From positions 3,223,501 to 3,287,500 of the forward strand of contig NZ_CP141059.1 of NCBI RefSeq assembly GCF_034661235.1: a stretch of DNA of 64,000 nucleotides. The letters run 5' to 3'. Positions within the stretch are counted from its first letter, which is position 1. Every line of letters starts with the position of its first letter. The position numbers and the translations under genes are program-made. The notes under the pieces are model-generated. The model was not told where the DNA came from, ran no database searches, and worked only from the letters and a program-made list of their open reading frames with translations. The DNA comes from Nocardioides bizhenqiangii (GTDB taxonomy: Bacteria; Actinomycetota; Actinomycetes; Propionibacteriales; Nocardioidaceae). This document shows, piece by piece, positions 9,429-16,074 of the stretch.

Positions 9429-9601
9429 TTGTCCACAGCCGGTGGAGGAGCGGGGGACGGCGTCGTTGCTGGTCACACGGAGGTACGGCGTCCGCCGGGT
9501 GCTCGATTTCCCCACCTCGTCCACAGCCCGAACAGCCATTTCCCCCGTCTCTCCACGGCGGTTCCGCATCGTCCACATCCTCATCCACAGGCTCGTCCAC
9601 A
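9429..9601 (+). repeat. Cluster of five DnaA-box-like 9-mers
   Basis: Five copies of T(T/C)(G/A)TCCACA occur in the same orientation: TTGTCCACA at 9429-9437, TCGTCCACA at 9517-9525 and 9569-9577, TCATCCACA at 9581-9589, and TCGTCCACA at 9593-9601. TTGTCCACA is the preferred DnaA box of high-GC actinobacteria. There is no dnaA or dnaN nearby, so this is not the canonical origin. It could bind DnaA away from oriC; that is inference. Confidence 0.5.
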
Positions 9602-9745
9602 GGACGGGGTCCCCGTGGATTGACCGGGTTCCCCGTGCTGCCTAGCGTTGCCCGCAGATGGGGCCCCCGGGTCGCCACCGCCGTTCGCAAGGGGAAGGCA
9701 AGCGGCGCGAAGCGAACCGGGGGTCACTTCATTTTTCACTGGCCG

Positions 9746-9836
9746 AGCGTGTCGCAGACGGTGCTTGCCACCCGGGCCATCGCAAGCTCGGCCCAGGGGC
9801 TGCGCACCGTGCGGCTTCGCCGCGGTGCGACACGCT
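9746..9836 (+). repeat. Structured dispersed element, copy A
   Basis: A multi-arm inverted repeat. The outer arms AGCGTGTCGCA (9746-9756) and TGCGACACGCT (9826-9836) pair perfectly over 11 bp. Inside are a 7-bp stem ACGGTGC/GCACCGT (9758-9764 with 9804-9810) enclosing a GGGCC/GGCCC hairpin, and a GCGGC-TTC-GCCGC hairpin (9811-9823). A second copy is at 56589-56681 in the opposite orientation. It lies 69 nt past the stop of the crotonase-fold gene. Confidence 0.8.
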
Positions 9837-9905
9837 GCCGGCCGCGCGGTCGAGGCGGTCAGGGGTTGCGGCTGCATGGCGACTTACGAACCCGGCGCGG
9901 GTGGG

Positions 9906-10706
9906 TCATCGGCCTTCGAACGCCGGCGCCCGCTTCTCCTGCGCCGCCCGGATGCCCTCCTGCAGGTCGGCGGTCGCCAGCGTCACCGGTTGCGCGAGCG
10001 CCTCCCAGTCCAGGCAGGCCTCGATGCTCGCGTGCCCCCGCGCCAGCGCAGTCTTGGTCAGCCGCGCGGCGATCGGCGCGGTCGCGGCGACCTCCGCCGC
10101 CGTCGCGACGACCTGGTCGCGGAAACCGTCGGGCTCCAGCACCCGCGACACCAGGCCGAGGGCGAGCGCCTCGTCGGCGTCGACCAGACGGCCGGTCAGC
10201 AGCAGGTCACGGGCCGCGGCCGGGCCGACCACGTCCGGCAGGAGGTACGTCGTCGCCATGCCCGGGTGCATGCCGAGCCGGAGGAACGGCACTCCCATCC
10301 GGGCCCCGCGAGCGGCGTACCGGATGTCGCACGCCAGCGCCATCGCCAGCCCGGCGCCGATGGCCGGTCCGTTGATCGCGGCGATGGTCGGCACCTCGAG
10401 CCGGCGGATCGACAGCCAAGCGCGGTAGAACGGCAGCATCCGCGACCGGAGCTGGTCGACGGTGGCGTCCGGCTCCCCCGCGATCCAGGACGTGTTGCCG
10501 CCGGCGCAGAACGCGCTGCCCTCCCCGGTCACCACGACCGCCCGTACTTCGGGGTCGTCGGCGAGGTGGTCGACCGCCCGGACCCACGACGCGGTCATCT
10601 CGTCGCTCATCGCGTTGCGCATCTCCGGGAGGTCCAGGACGAGCATCGCGACCCCCGAAATGGGCCGTTCGAGCCGCAGATGGGTCAGCGCACTGATTTC
10701 AGACAT
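9906..10706 (-). CDS. Crotonase-fold protein lacking hydratase glutamates
   Basis: A 266-residue enoyl-CoA hydratase/isomerase-family protein. The oxyanion-hole region is clear: TGEGSAFCAGGNTSW (about 60-74) and NGPAIGAGLAMALACDI (about 112-128). The position of the first catalytic Glu of true hydratases (usually PE-x-x-LG) is Phe in VPFLRLGMHPG. The second (usually MEM-x-LTG) is Asp in ARDLLLTG. It should bind acyl-CoA but may not hydrate enoyl-CoA; isomerase, hydrolase or lyase activity is possible. The ATG at 10706 follows TACCGT by 7 nt, so I prefer it to an in-frame GTG 9 nt upstream. Confidence 0.85.
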   Translation of the reverse strand: MSEISALTHLRLERPISGVAMLVLDLPEMRNAMSDEMTASWVRAVDHLADDPEVRAVVVTGEGSAFCAGGNTSWIAGEPDATVDQLRSRMLPFYRAWLSIRRLEVPTIAAINGPAIGAGLAMALACDIRYAARGARMGVPFLRLGMHPGMATTYLLPDVVGPAAARDLLLTGRLVDADEALALGLVSRVLEPDGFRDQVVATAAEVAATAPIAARLTKTALARGHASIEACLDWEALAQPVTLATADLQEGIRAAQEKRAPAFEGR

Positions 10707-10832
10707 ACCGGGCACGGTACTGCGCCTGGAGTTGAGCGTGCCGTAGCCTCAGAGAGGTTCGCGGTCGCGTGCCGTGAACCCCGGCGGGCTTCCCCATACC
10801 CTCCCGTCGCGACGACCGAAGTGAAGATGAGC

Positions 10833-10839
10833 AAGGAGG
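10833..10839 (+). promoter_or_regulatory. Ribosome binding site that decides the DUF5679 start
   Basis: AAGGAGG lies 5 nt before the ATG at 10845. It lies inside the extension that would result from the upstream ATG at 10827, so the shorter protein is the likely product. Confidence 0.75.
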
Positions 10840-10844
10840 CCGTC

Positions 10845-11003
10845 ATGGCGGAGACCTGGAGCGGTGAGTTCTACTGCGTGAAGTGCAAGGAGAAGCGCGA
10901 GGCGAGCGGTGAGGTCAAGGTCAACGACAAGGGCACCCGCATGGCGAAGGCCGTCTGCCCCGTGTGTTCGACCAACCTGAACCGCATCCTCGGCAAGGCC
11001 TGA
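10845..11003 (+). CDS. DUF5679 small zinc-ribbon protein
   Basis: A 52-residue protein with two Cys pairs, FYCVKCKEK and CPVCSTNLNRILGK, forming a small zinc ribbon and matching the actinobacterial DUF5679 family. The function is unknown; such short zinc ribbons often bind nucleic acid or a protein partner, but nothing here shows which. It is monocistronic, with a strong hairpin terminator 18 nt after the stop. Confidence 0.85.
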   Translation: MAETWSGEFYCVKCKEKREASGEVKVNDKGTRMAKAVCPVCSTNLNRILGKA

Positions 11004-11020
11004 GCACCCCTCAGACAACC

Positions 11021-11061
11021 GCAGCGGGCGGCCCCACCCTCGTGGTGGTGCCGCCCGCTGC
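11021..11061 (+). terminator. Strong hairpin after the DUF5679 gene
   Basis: GCAGCGGGCGGC (11021-11032) pairs perfectly with GCCGCCCGCTGC (11050-11061), and a further CCACC/GGTGG pair closes the top. No T-run follows, as is common for actinobacterial terminators. Confidence 0.7.
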
Positions 11062-11122
11062 CGTGTCGAGACCCTGTGGATGACGACCGACGGCGGCCGC
11101 CGATCCGTGTCAGCCTGCATCC

Positions 11123-11980
11123 ATGGCTCCCGTACCGACGTCCGCCACGACCGTCGAGCTGCGGCTCCGGCCCGGCGCACCGGTCGTACGGCGGGATGAG
11201 GACACCCTCCAGGTCGGCCTGCACCCGCCCCACGCGGTCCGGGTGCCGGACCAGCCCGAGGTTCGGGCTCTCCTCGACGCGCTCCGCGCCGGCGCGGATC
11301 CCGGTGAGCTGGCCCCGGTCGCCGTCCGCGCCCTCGACAGCCTGCTGACGGCCGGCCTGGCGTTCCGTACCGCAGCGGGGGTCACCCCGGACCTGGACGT
11401 CGCCCAGGCCCAGCACGGCGCCGACGGCCAGCGTCGCCTGGCCGAACGCGCCCGTCACCGGGTCGGTGTCCGCGCCGGCGAGGCGTCTCGTGCGATCCTC
11501 GACGACCTGATGGCGCTGGCCGGGCTCGGCGTGGACGACGCCTCACCGTCGGTGTGGCTGGTGGTCACCTCCGGTCCGATCACCCGCGGGACCATCGATC
11601 CACTGGTCCGGGCCGGCGCACCGCACCTGTTGGTCTGTGGCGACGGCATCGGCCGCCGGATCGGCCCGTTCGTCGAGCCGGGCCGTACCGCCTGCCTGCG
11701 CTGCATCGACGCCCACGAGGCCGAGGCCGACCCACGCCGGCCGTTCCTGGTGGAGCAGGCGGCGCTCGCCTCCACCGGCGACGAGCCGGTCGACCCGGTG
11801 CTCGACCGGCTCGCACTGGCGTGGGCGGTGCGCGACCTCTGCCGCTACTTCGAGGGCGACGAGCCGAGCACCTGGTCCGCCACGGTCGACCTCGGCCCGA
11901 CCGAAGCACCGCGGGTCGTTCGCTGGCTGCGGCACCCTCACTGCGGTTGCGCGTGGGACCTGCTGTTCGACCTGCCATGA
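11123..11980 (+). CDS. TOMM leader-binding / cyclodehydratase-like protein (orphan)
   Basis: A 285-residue protein resembling the ThiF/E1-like, leader-peptide-binding half of thiazole/oxazole (TOMM) cyclodehydratases. It has an N-terminal winged-helix-like region (about 1-85), a degenerate Rossmann region, and a Cys-rich end with GRTACLRCIDAHEAEADP (about 187-204) and HPHCGCAW near the C-terminus, which should bind zinc. No YcaO partner, oxidase or precursor peptide is seen nearby, and no nucleotide-binding GxGxxG is visible. It may be a conserved actinobacterial protein with another role. Confidence is good for the family and low for the function. Confidence 0.7.
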   Translation: MAPVPTSATTVELRLRPGAPVVRRDEDTLQVGLHPPHAVRVPDQPEVRALLDALRAGADPGELAPVAVRALDSLLTAGLAFRTAAGVTPDLDVAQAQHGADGQRRLAERARHRVGVRAGEASRAILDDLMALAGLGVDDASPSVWLVVTSGPITRGTIDPLVRAGAPHLLVCGDGIGRRIGPFVEPGRTACLRCIDAHEAEADPRRPFLVEQAALASTGDEPVDPVLDRLALAWAVRDLCRYFEGDEPSTWSATVDLGPTEAPRVVRWLRHPHCGCAWDLLFDLP

Positions 11981-11987
11981 GGATCCG

Positions 11988-12206
11988 CCTCGCTCGTCGA
12001 TAGCCCGAGCCGCCAGGCGAGGGCGTATCGAGACGCCCGCACGCGAACGCACACCGCGGAACCCCAGGCACCTCACCGCGTCTCGATACGCCCTCGCTCG
12101 TCGATAGCCCGAGCCGCCAGGCGAGGGCGTATCGAGACGCCCGCACGCGAACGCACACCGCGGAACCCCAGGCACCTCACCGCGTCTCGATACGCCCTCG
12201 CTCGTC
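11988..12206. repeat. Two 104-bp tandem repeats, each with a 20-bp perfect inverted repeat
   Basis: The unit starting CCTCGCTCGTCGATAGCCC occurs at 11988 and 12092 with a third start at 12196 that soon diverges. In each unit GCGAGGGCGTATCGAGACGC pairs with GCGTCTCGATACGCCCTCGC across a loop of about 40 nt. The arms belong to the dispersed TCGAGTAGC...GTATCGAGAC family found elsewhere in the window. The repeats sit between convergent genes and could act as a bidirectional terminator. Confidence 0.85.
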
Positions 12207-12231
12207 CCTCGCGACGGCTACTCGACGACCG

Positions 12232-12396
12232 CTACCACCACTCGGACTCGAGCTTGCTCTCCATCGCACGGAGGTGCTCGCGCGAGCAGGTGTCGCAGTA
12301 GCGGCGGGTCCGGCCGCGCTCGACCGCCGCGGTCCAGGTCAGCGGGGGTTCGTCGCCCGGAGCCACGCTCCCGCAGTAGTCGCAGGTCACCGGCAC
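12232..12396 (-). CDS. Small zinc-ribbon protein, unknown
   Basis: A 54-residue protein with CDYCGS and RYCDTCSREH Cys pairs, a probable zinc ribbon, ending in an acidic helix (AMESKLESEWW). I chose the GTG at 12396 because TAGATT lies 7 nt before it. The longer frame would run into the terminator hairpin at 12423-12463. Function unknown. Confidence 0.7.
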   Translation of the reverse strand: MPVTCDYCGSVAPGDEPPLTWTAAVERGRTRRYCDTCSREHLRAMESKLESEWW

Positions 12397-12422
12397 GGGG
12401 ATCAATCTATTTGAAAAATGTC

Positions 12423-12463
12423 GAAGGCCGGAGCACGACGGGTTGCGTCGTGCTCCGGCCTTC
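12423..12463 (-). terminator. Rho-independent terminator
   Basis: GAAGGCCGGAGCACGAC (12423-12439) pairs perfectly over 17 bp with 12447-12463, with a 7-nt loop. On the minus strand the stem is followed by GACATTTTTC, a proper T-run, so it ends transcription of the small Arg/Ala-rich gene at 12521-12682. Confidence 0.92.
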
Positions 12464-12520
12464 TTACTTGTCACCCGCGATCAGGTGCCCGGAGGAGGTC
12501 CTCCGAGGTACTGCCTCTCG

Positions 12521-12682
12521 TCAGAGAGCGCGAGCAAGGGCGAGGCGAGCCTGCTGCGCTGCGCGCTCAGCCTTGCGGCTGACGCGACGGGCGCGGGCCA
12601 ACTTGGCCTCGCGCAGCTGCTGCGCCTCTCCCAGGCGCGCGGACATATGCGCGCGTGCCAGGTCTTCATTCATGAGGTTCAT
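12521..12682 (-). CDS. Small Ala/Arg-rich helical protein, unknown
   Basis: A 53-residue basic protein (MNLMNEDLARAHMSARLGEA at the start) that should form one long helix. I chose the ATG at 12682 because GGAG lies 7 nt before it; an in-frame ATG at 12712 has no ribosome site. It lies just downstream of whiB7 on the same strand and ends before a strong terminator, so it may be co-transcribed with whiB7. It has no known domain. Confidence 0.65.
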   Translation of the reverse strand: MNLMNEDLARAHMSARLGEAQQLREAKLARARRVSRKAERAAQQARLALARAL

Positions 12683-12749
12683 CTGATTGCTCCAGTTCAA
12701 GGTCTGAGTCATTGGGTTCGTTGTTGATTCCGGTTCGGAGGATGGGTGG

Positions 12750-13061
12750 CTACGCCGCGGTGGCGTCCTTGCGGGGCCGGCCGCGGGGCCGCTTGCGGGG
12801 GATCACCGCTCCCTGCAGGAAGAGCTCACCGCCCCAGACACCCCAGGGCTCACGCCGCTCGAGCGCTCCGGTCAGGCACATCTGCTGGACCGGGCAGTCC
12901 TTGCACAGGGTCTTGGCGAACTCCACGTCGCTGGGAAGCTCCGCGAACCACAGTTCCGGGTCGTTGATCCGGCACGGCAGTCGGTCGGCGTCCAGCTCGA
13001 CGTAGATCTCGGCCTCGTCGTGCAAGTTGCTCAGCGTGGGCTCGAGAACACTGGTCGTCAT
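12750..13061 (-). CDS. whiB7: WhiB7-type iron-sulfur transcription regulator
   Basis: A 103-residue WhiB protein. Cys30, Cys53, Cys56 and Cys62 form the 4Fe-4S site; GVWGGE (74-79) is the WhiB turn, and RPRGRPRK (91-98) is an AT-hook, the mark of WhiB7. WhiB7 binds AT-rich DNA next to the -35 element with SigA and turns on resistance to ribosome-targeting antibiotics and stress genes. The site next to uvrD2 matches M. tuberculosis. AGGAGGTGAAAC precedes the ATG. A leader of about 490 nt with a promoter, upstream ORF and terminator lies ahead of it. Confidence 0.93.
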   Translation of the reverse strand: MTTSVLEPTLSNLHDEAEIYVELDADRLPCRINDPELWFAELPSDVEFAKTLCKDCPVQQMCLTGALERREPWGVWGGELFLQGAVIPRKRPRGRPRKDATAA

Positions 13062-13165
13062 GTTTCACCTCCTCGTTTCTGACCTGATCGCGTTGGTCGT
13101 TTCATCGGATCCGGGTCTGCGGCGATTCGTTTTCTCTGGGTTTGTCAGGCCCTGAGAAACACGAA

Positions 13166-13197
13166 GGCCGCGGATCCCGGTTTCGGGTTCCGCGGCC
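13166..13197 (-). terminator. Attenuator-like terminator in the whiB7 leader
   Basis: GGCCGCGGA (13166-13174) pairs with TCCGCGGCC (13189-13197), extended by CCCG/CGGG across one mismatch, with a 4-nt loop. On the minus strand it is followed by TTCGTGTTTCTC. It lies between the upstream ORF (ends 13227) and the whiB7 start (13061), where a conditional terminator would act. Confidence 0.75.
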
Positions 13198-13226
13198 TGG
13201 AGGCTGCCGAGCTGAGTCTTGTGAGA

Positions 13227-13478
13227 TCAGATCGGTGGGCTCCAGGTCCTAGAACCCGGGACGGTGCCGGCGAAGCCGACGTGTCCCATGACGGGGGTTG
13301 CGGTCACGCGAACGCGCTTCGCCCAAATCGCCTGGGCGGCCGCACCCTGCGCCGTGCCGAAACGCACGTCGCTCCGGACGTCGTACGTCCGGAGATCGGT
13401 GGCCGGGGTGGCACACGGGAGCGCGAGCGCGCGAGCAGACTGCGGCGCTGCGGTGATTCGCATCGTGTTGTTCTCCAC
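13227..13478 (-). CDS. Upstream ORF in the whiB7 leader
   Basis: An 83-codon ORF starting at GTG 13478 behind a strong AAGGAGGTG (13486-13494, 9-nt spacing). The deduced peptide begins VENNTMRITAAPQSA and has no known domain. It ends 30 nt before the terminator hairpin. A perfect 10-bp hairpin (CTCCGGACGT at 13372-13381 with 13385-13394) lies within it. In mycobacteria whiB7 is controlled by translation of an upstream ORF that decides whether a leader terminator forms; this looks like the same design with a longer ORF. Confidence 0.6.
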   Translation of the reverse strand: MENNTMRITAAPQSARALALPCATPATDLRTYDVRSDVRFGTAQGAAAQAIWAKRVRVTATPVMGHVGFAGTVPGSRTWSPPI

Positions 13479-13557
13479 TGTGGCCACCTCCTTCGGGGCT
13501 ATCGGGCGCGGGCCTTGCCAGGGCCTGGAAGCGCAAGGTCTTCAGTACGTGAGCAGT

Positions 13558-13605
13558 ACGCTAGCGGCGGTTCCGCGTAAGGAGCAAACCATTTAATGAC
13601 TATTT
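13558..13605 (-). promoter_or_regulatory. Candidate autoregulated whiB7 promoter
   Basis: On the minus strand TTGCTC (-35, 13582-13587) and TAGCGT (-10, 13558-13563) are separated by 18 nt. An AT-rich block (13591-13605, ATTTAATGACTATTT on the plus strand) starts 3 nt upstream of the -35. This is the arrangement known for WhiB7-activated promoters. Confidence 0.7.
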
Positions 13606-13651
13606 CGGAGTTTTCTTTCCGAAGTGGTCTGGACCACCGGCGGCGCAGCAC

Positions 13652-15721
13652 TCACACGTCGTTGCTGAGGAGCGACAGAACCTCGTCGCCGTACTTCTCG
13701 ATCTTGCTCGGGCCCACCCCGTTGATCGCCCGCAGCGCCTGCTCGTCGCCCGGCTTGTGCTCGGCGATCAGCTCGAGGGTGGCGTCGGTGAAGACGACGT
13801 ACGCCGGCACCTCGTCGTCGCGTGCCCGCTCCAGCCGCCAGGCCTTGAGCCGGTCGAAGAGTCCCTCGTCGTAACGCACGGGGTGGTGGGAGCACCGTCC
13901 CCGCTTCTTCTCCGCGGCCGTGCCGAGCGGCTGGCTGCACTCGCGGCAGCGAGCGACCTTGCTGCGGGCCCGACCACCCGGCTGCGCCTGCTCGCGCTCG
14001 GGCAGCAACGGCGTGAGGAACCGGGACGGCTGCCGGCGCGCGGCCTGACCCGGGTTGCGGGCCGCGGCCCAGGTGACGGTGAGGTCGCGGCGCGCCCGGG
14101 TCATGCCGACGTAGAGCAGCCGTCGCTCCTCCTCGACGGTCGCGTCGCGATCGGCGTAGGTGATCGGCAGCGTGCCGTCCTGGACGCCGGCGCAGAACAC
14201 GGCGTCCCACTCGAGGCCCTTGGCCGCGTGGAAGGTCGCCAGCGTGACACCGTCGGCGGCCGGGGCGTGCTGCTCGGCGGCGCGACGGTCCAGGTCCTCG
14301 ACGAAGGCAGCGAGGTCTGCGCCGGTGTGCTCGCTCCCGAACTCCTCGGCCTGGGTGACCAGCGCCTGCCACGACTCCCAGCGGTCGCGCACCTGGCCGC
14401 GGCCGGTCGGCGGTTCGGCCGTCCAGCCCATGCCGCCGAGCACGCCGCGCACCGCCTCGAGCCACGGCAGCTCGTCGGTCTCACCCGAGCGCGCGGCGCC
14501 ACGGAGCCGGACGACGGCCTCCCGCACCTCGGCCCGCTCGAAGAAGCGGGCGGCGCCGCGGACGACGTAGGGGATGCCGCGGTCGCTCAGCGCGTCCTCG
14601 AAGTGCTCGGACTGCGCGTTGATCCGGAACAGCACGGCGATCTGGCCGGGCGGCGTGCCCTTGCGCTGGAGGGCGGCGACCTGGTCGGCGACGTACGTCG
14701 CCTCGGCGACCTCGTCGGGATGCCCGACGCACCGCACCGCCGGGCCGGCCTGCTGCTGGGAGCGCAGCTCGACGCCGGCGCTGGGGCTCCCCTTGAGGAG
14801 CGTGTTGGCGGACGCGACGACCTGCGGGGTGGAACGGTAGTTGCGGACCAGCTCGACCGAGGTCGTGCCGGGGTAGCGCTTCGGGAAGTCCCGGAGGTAC
14901 GACGCGTCGGCGCCCGCGAACGAGTAGATCGTCTGTGCCGGGTCGCCCACCACGCAGAGCTCGTCGCGGCCACCGAGCCACAGGTCGAGCAGCGCGGACT
15001 GCAGCGGCGAGACGTCCTGGAACTCGTCGACCACGAACCACTTGTACTGCCGCCGGACCTGCGCGGCGACCCGCTCGTCGGACGCGAGCACGCCTGCGGT
15101 GAACAGCAGCACGTCCTCCATGTCCATCCGCGACTGCTCGCGCTTGACGTCCTCGTAGTTGCTGAAGACCTTGCTGACGGTCTCGGGCGGCTGGTCGGAG
15201 ACGCCGCGACCATGCTGCGCCGCGATCGGCGGGTAGTCGTCGGGCCCGACGTTGCTCACCTTGGCCCACTCGATCTCGGACGCGAGGTCGCGCAGCAGCG
15301 CCTGGTCGGCCCGCAGCCCCAGCCGGCGGGTGGCGACGGCGAGCATGCCGAGCTTCGACTCGGTCAGCGTCGGCAGCTCGGTGCCGTTGACGTGGGGCCA
15401 GAAGTAGCGCAGCTGTCGGAGCGCCGCGCTGTGGAAGGTGCGGGCCTGGACGCCGGGGGCGCCGAGCTGGCGCAACCGGTGGCGCAGCTCGCCGGCGGCG
15501 CGGGTCGTGAACGTCACGGCCAGCACCTCGGTCGGCGCGTAGACGCCCGTCTGGACGCCGTGCGCGATTCGATGGGTGATCGCGCGGGTCTTGCCGGTGC
15601 CGGCACCTGCGAGCACGCGCACCGGGCCACGGAGCGCCTCCGCGACCTGGCGCTGCTCGGGGTCGAGTGCGCTCAGCAGCTCCTCGGCCTGTGACCCGTG
15701 CCTCGTCACGATCAGGAACAT
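13652..15721 (-). CDS. uvrD2: ATP-dependent DNA helicase UvrD2 with HRDC domain
   Basis: A 689-residue superfamily 1A helicase. Walker A is GAGTGKT (near residue 40); DEFQDVSPLQ is the Walker B region, RNYRSTPQ motif IV, FHAAKGLEWDAVF motif V and VGMTRARRDLTV motif VI. A four-Cys linker (CRECSQPLG and nearby) and a C-terminal HRDC domain (about 610-689, with AINGVGPSKIEKYG) are the marks of mycobacterial UvrD2, a 3'-5' helicase of DNA repair and replication. The order whiB7-uvrD2-mrx1-nudC matches M. tuberculosis. Confidence 0.95.
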   Translation of the reverse strand: MFLIVTRHGSQAEELLSALDPEQRQVAEALRGPVRVLAGAGTGKTRAITHRIAHGVQTGVYAPTEVLAVTFTTRAAGELRHRLRQLGAPGVQARTFHSAALRQLRYFWPHVNGTELPTLTESKLGMLAVATRRLGLRADQALLRDLASEIEWAKVSNVGPDDYPPIAAQHGRGVSDQPPETVSKVFSNYEDVKREQSRMDMEDVLLFTAGVLASDERVAAQVRRQYKWFVVDEFQDVSPLQSALLDLWLGGRDELCVVGDPAQTIYSFAGADASYLRDFPKRYPGTTSVELVRNYRSTPQVVASANTLLKGSPSAGVELRSQQQAGPAVRCVGHPDEVAEATYVADQVAALQRKGTPPGQIAVLFRINAQSEHFEDALSDRGIPYVVRGAARFFERAEVREAVVRLRGAARSGETDELPWLEAVRGVLGGMGWTAEPPTGRGQVRDRWESWQALVTQAEEFGSEHTGADLAAFVEDLDRRAAEQHAPAADGVTLATFHAAKGLEWDAVFCAGVQDGTLPITYADRDATVEEERRLLYVGMTRARRDLTVTWAAARNPGQAARRQPSRFLTPLLPEREQAQPGGRARSKVARCRECSQPLGTAAEKKRGRCSHHPVRYDEGLFDRLKAWRLERARDDEVPAYVVFTDATLELIAEHKPGDEQALRAINGVGPSKIEKYGDEVLSLLSNDV

Positions 15722-15817
15722 CCCCTCATGGCTTCAGGTTGGGCGGTGTGAGAGCGGAGCGACCGGGCAGGTTCCCCGACGTTCCGAGACCCTAGACCGC
15801 GGAGGCGACACTTCCCG

Positions 15818-16066
15818 ATGAGCTCGTTCACGATGTACACGACCCCCTGGTGCGGCTACTGCCGTCGCCTGAAGGGCCAGCTCGACCGTGAGGGCATCGC
15901 CTACGAGATCGTCGACATCGAGCGGTACCCGGAAGCCGCGCAGGTCGTGGAGGCCGCCAACAACGGCAACCAGACGGTGCCGACCCTGGTCTTCCCCGAC
16001 GGTACGGCGCTGACCAACCCCTCGGTCGCCCAGGTCAAGGACAAGGTCGCCGCACCGGCCGCTTGA
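15818..16066 (+). CDS. mrx1: Mycoredoxin (glutaredoxin family)
   Basis: An 82-residue thioredoxin-fold protein with the CGYC active site (Cys12, Cys15) and the TVPTLVFPDG cis-Pro loop. Mycoredoxin 1 uses mycothiol to reduce mixed disulfides in the cytoplasm of actinobacteria. It is divergent from uvrD2 (96-bp gap) and convergent with nudC, as in M. tuberculosis. Confidence 0.92.
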   Translation: MSSFTMYTTPWCGYCRRLKGQLDREGIAYEIVDIERYPEAAQVVEAANNGNQTVPTLVFPDGTALTNPSVAQVKDKVAAPAA

Positions 16067-16074
16067 TCTTCTCG

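Larger units (their letters stand above)
9376..9905. other. 530-bp non-coding gap with two unusual elements
   Basis: No frame here has a start, a ribosome site and plausible protein sequence. The left part (9429-9601) carries five DnaA-box-like 9-mers and is locally rich in TCC/ACA. The right part carries the multi-arm inverted-repeat element (9746-9836). The gap lies upstream of the PHP gene and downstream of the crotonase-fold gene, both on the minus strand. Confidence 0.8.

Noticed and set aside
9429-9601. Chromosomal origin of replication
   Set aside because: There is no dnaA, dnaN, rpmH or AT-rich unwinding region nearby; only the box-like sites are present.
11123-12396. RiPP biosynthetic gene cluster
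   Set aside because: Only one TOMM-like gene is present and neighbours are unrelated small proteins and repeats.
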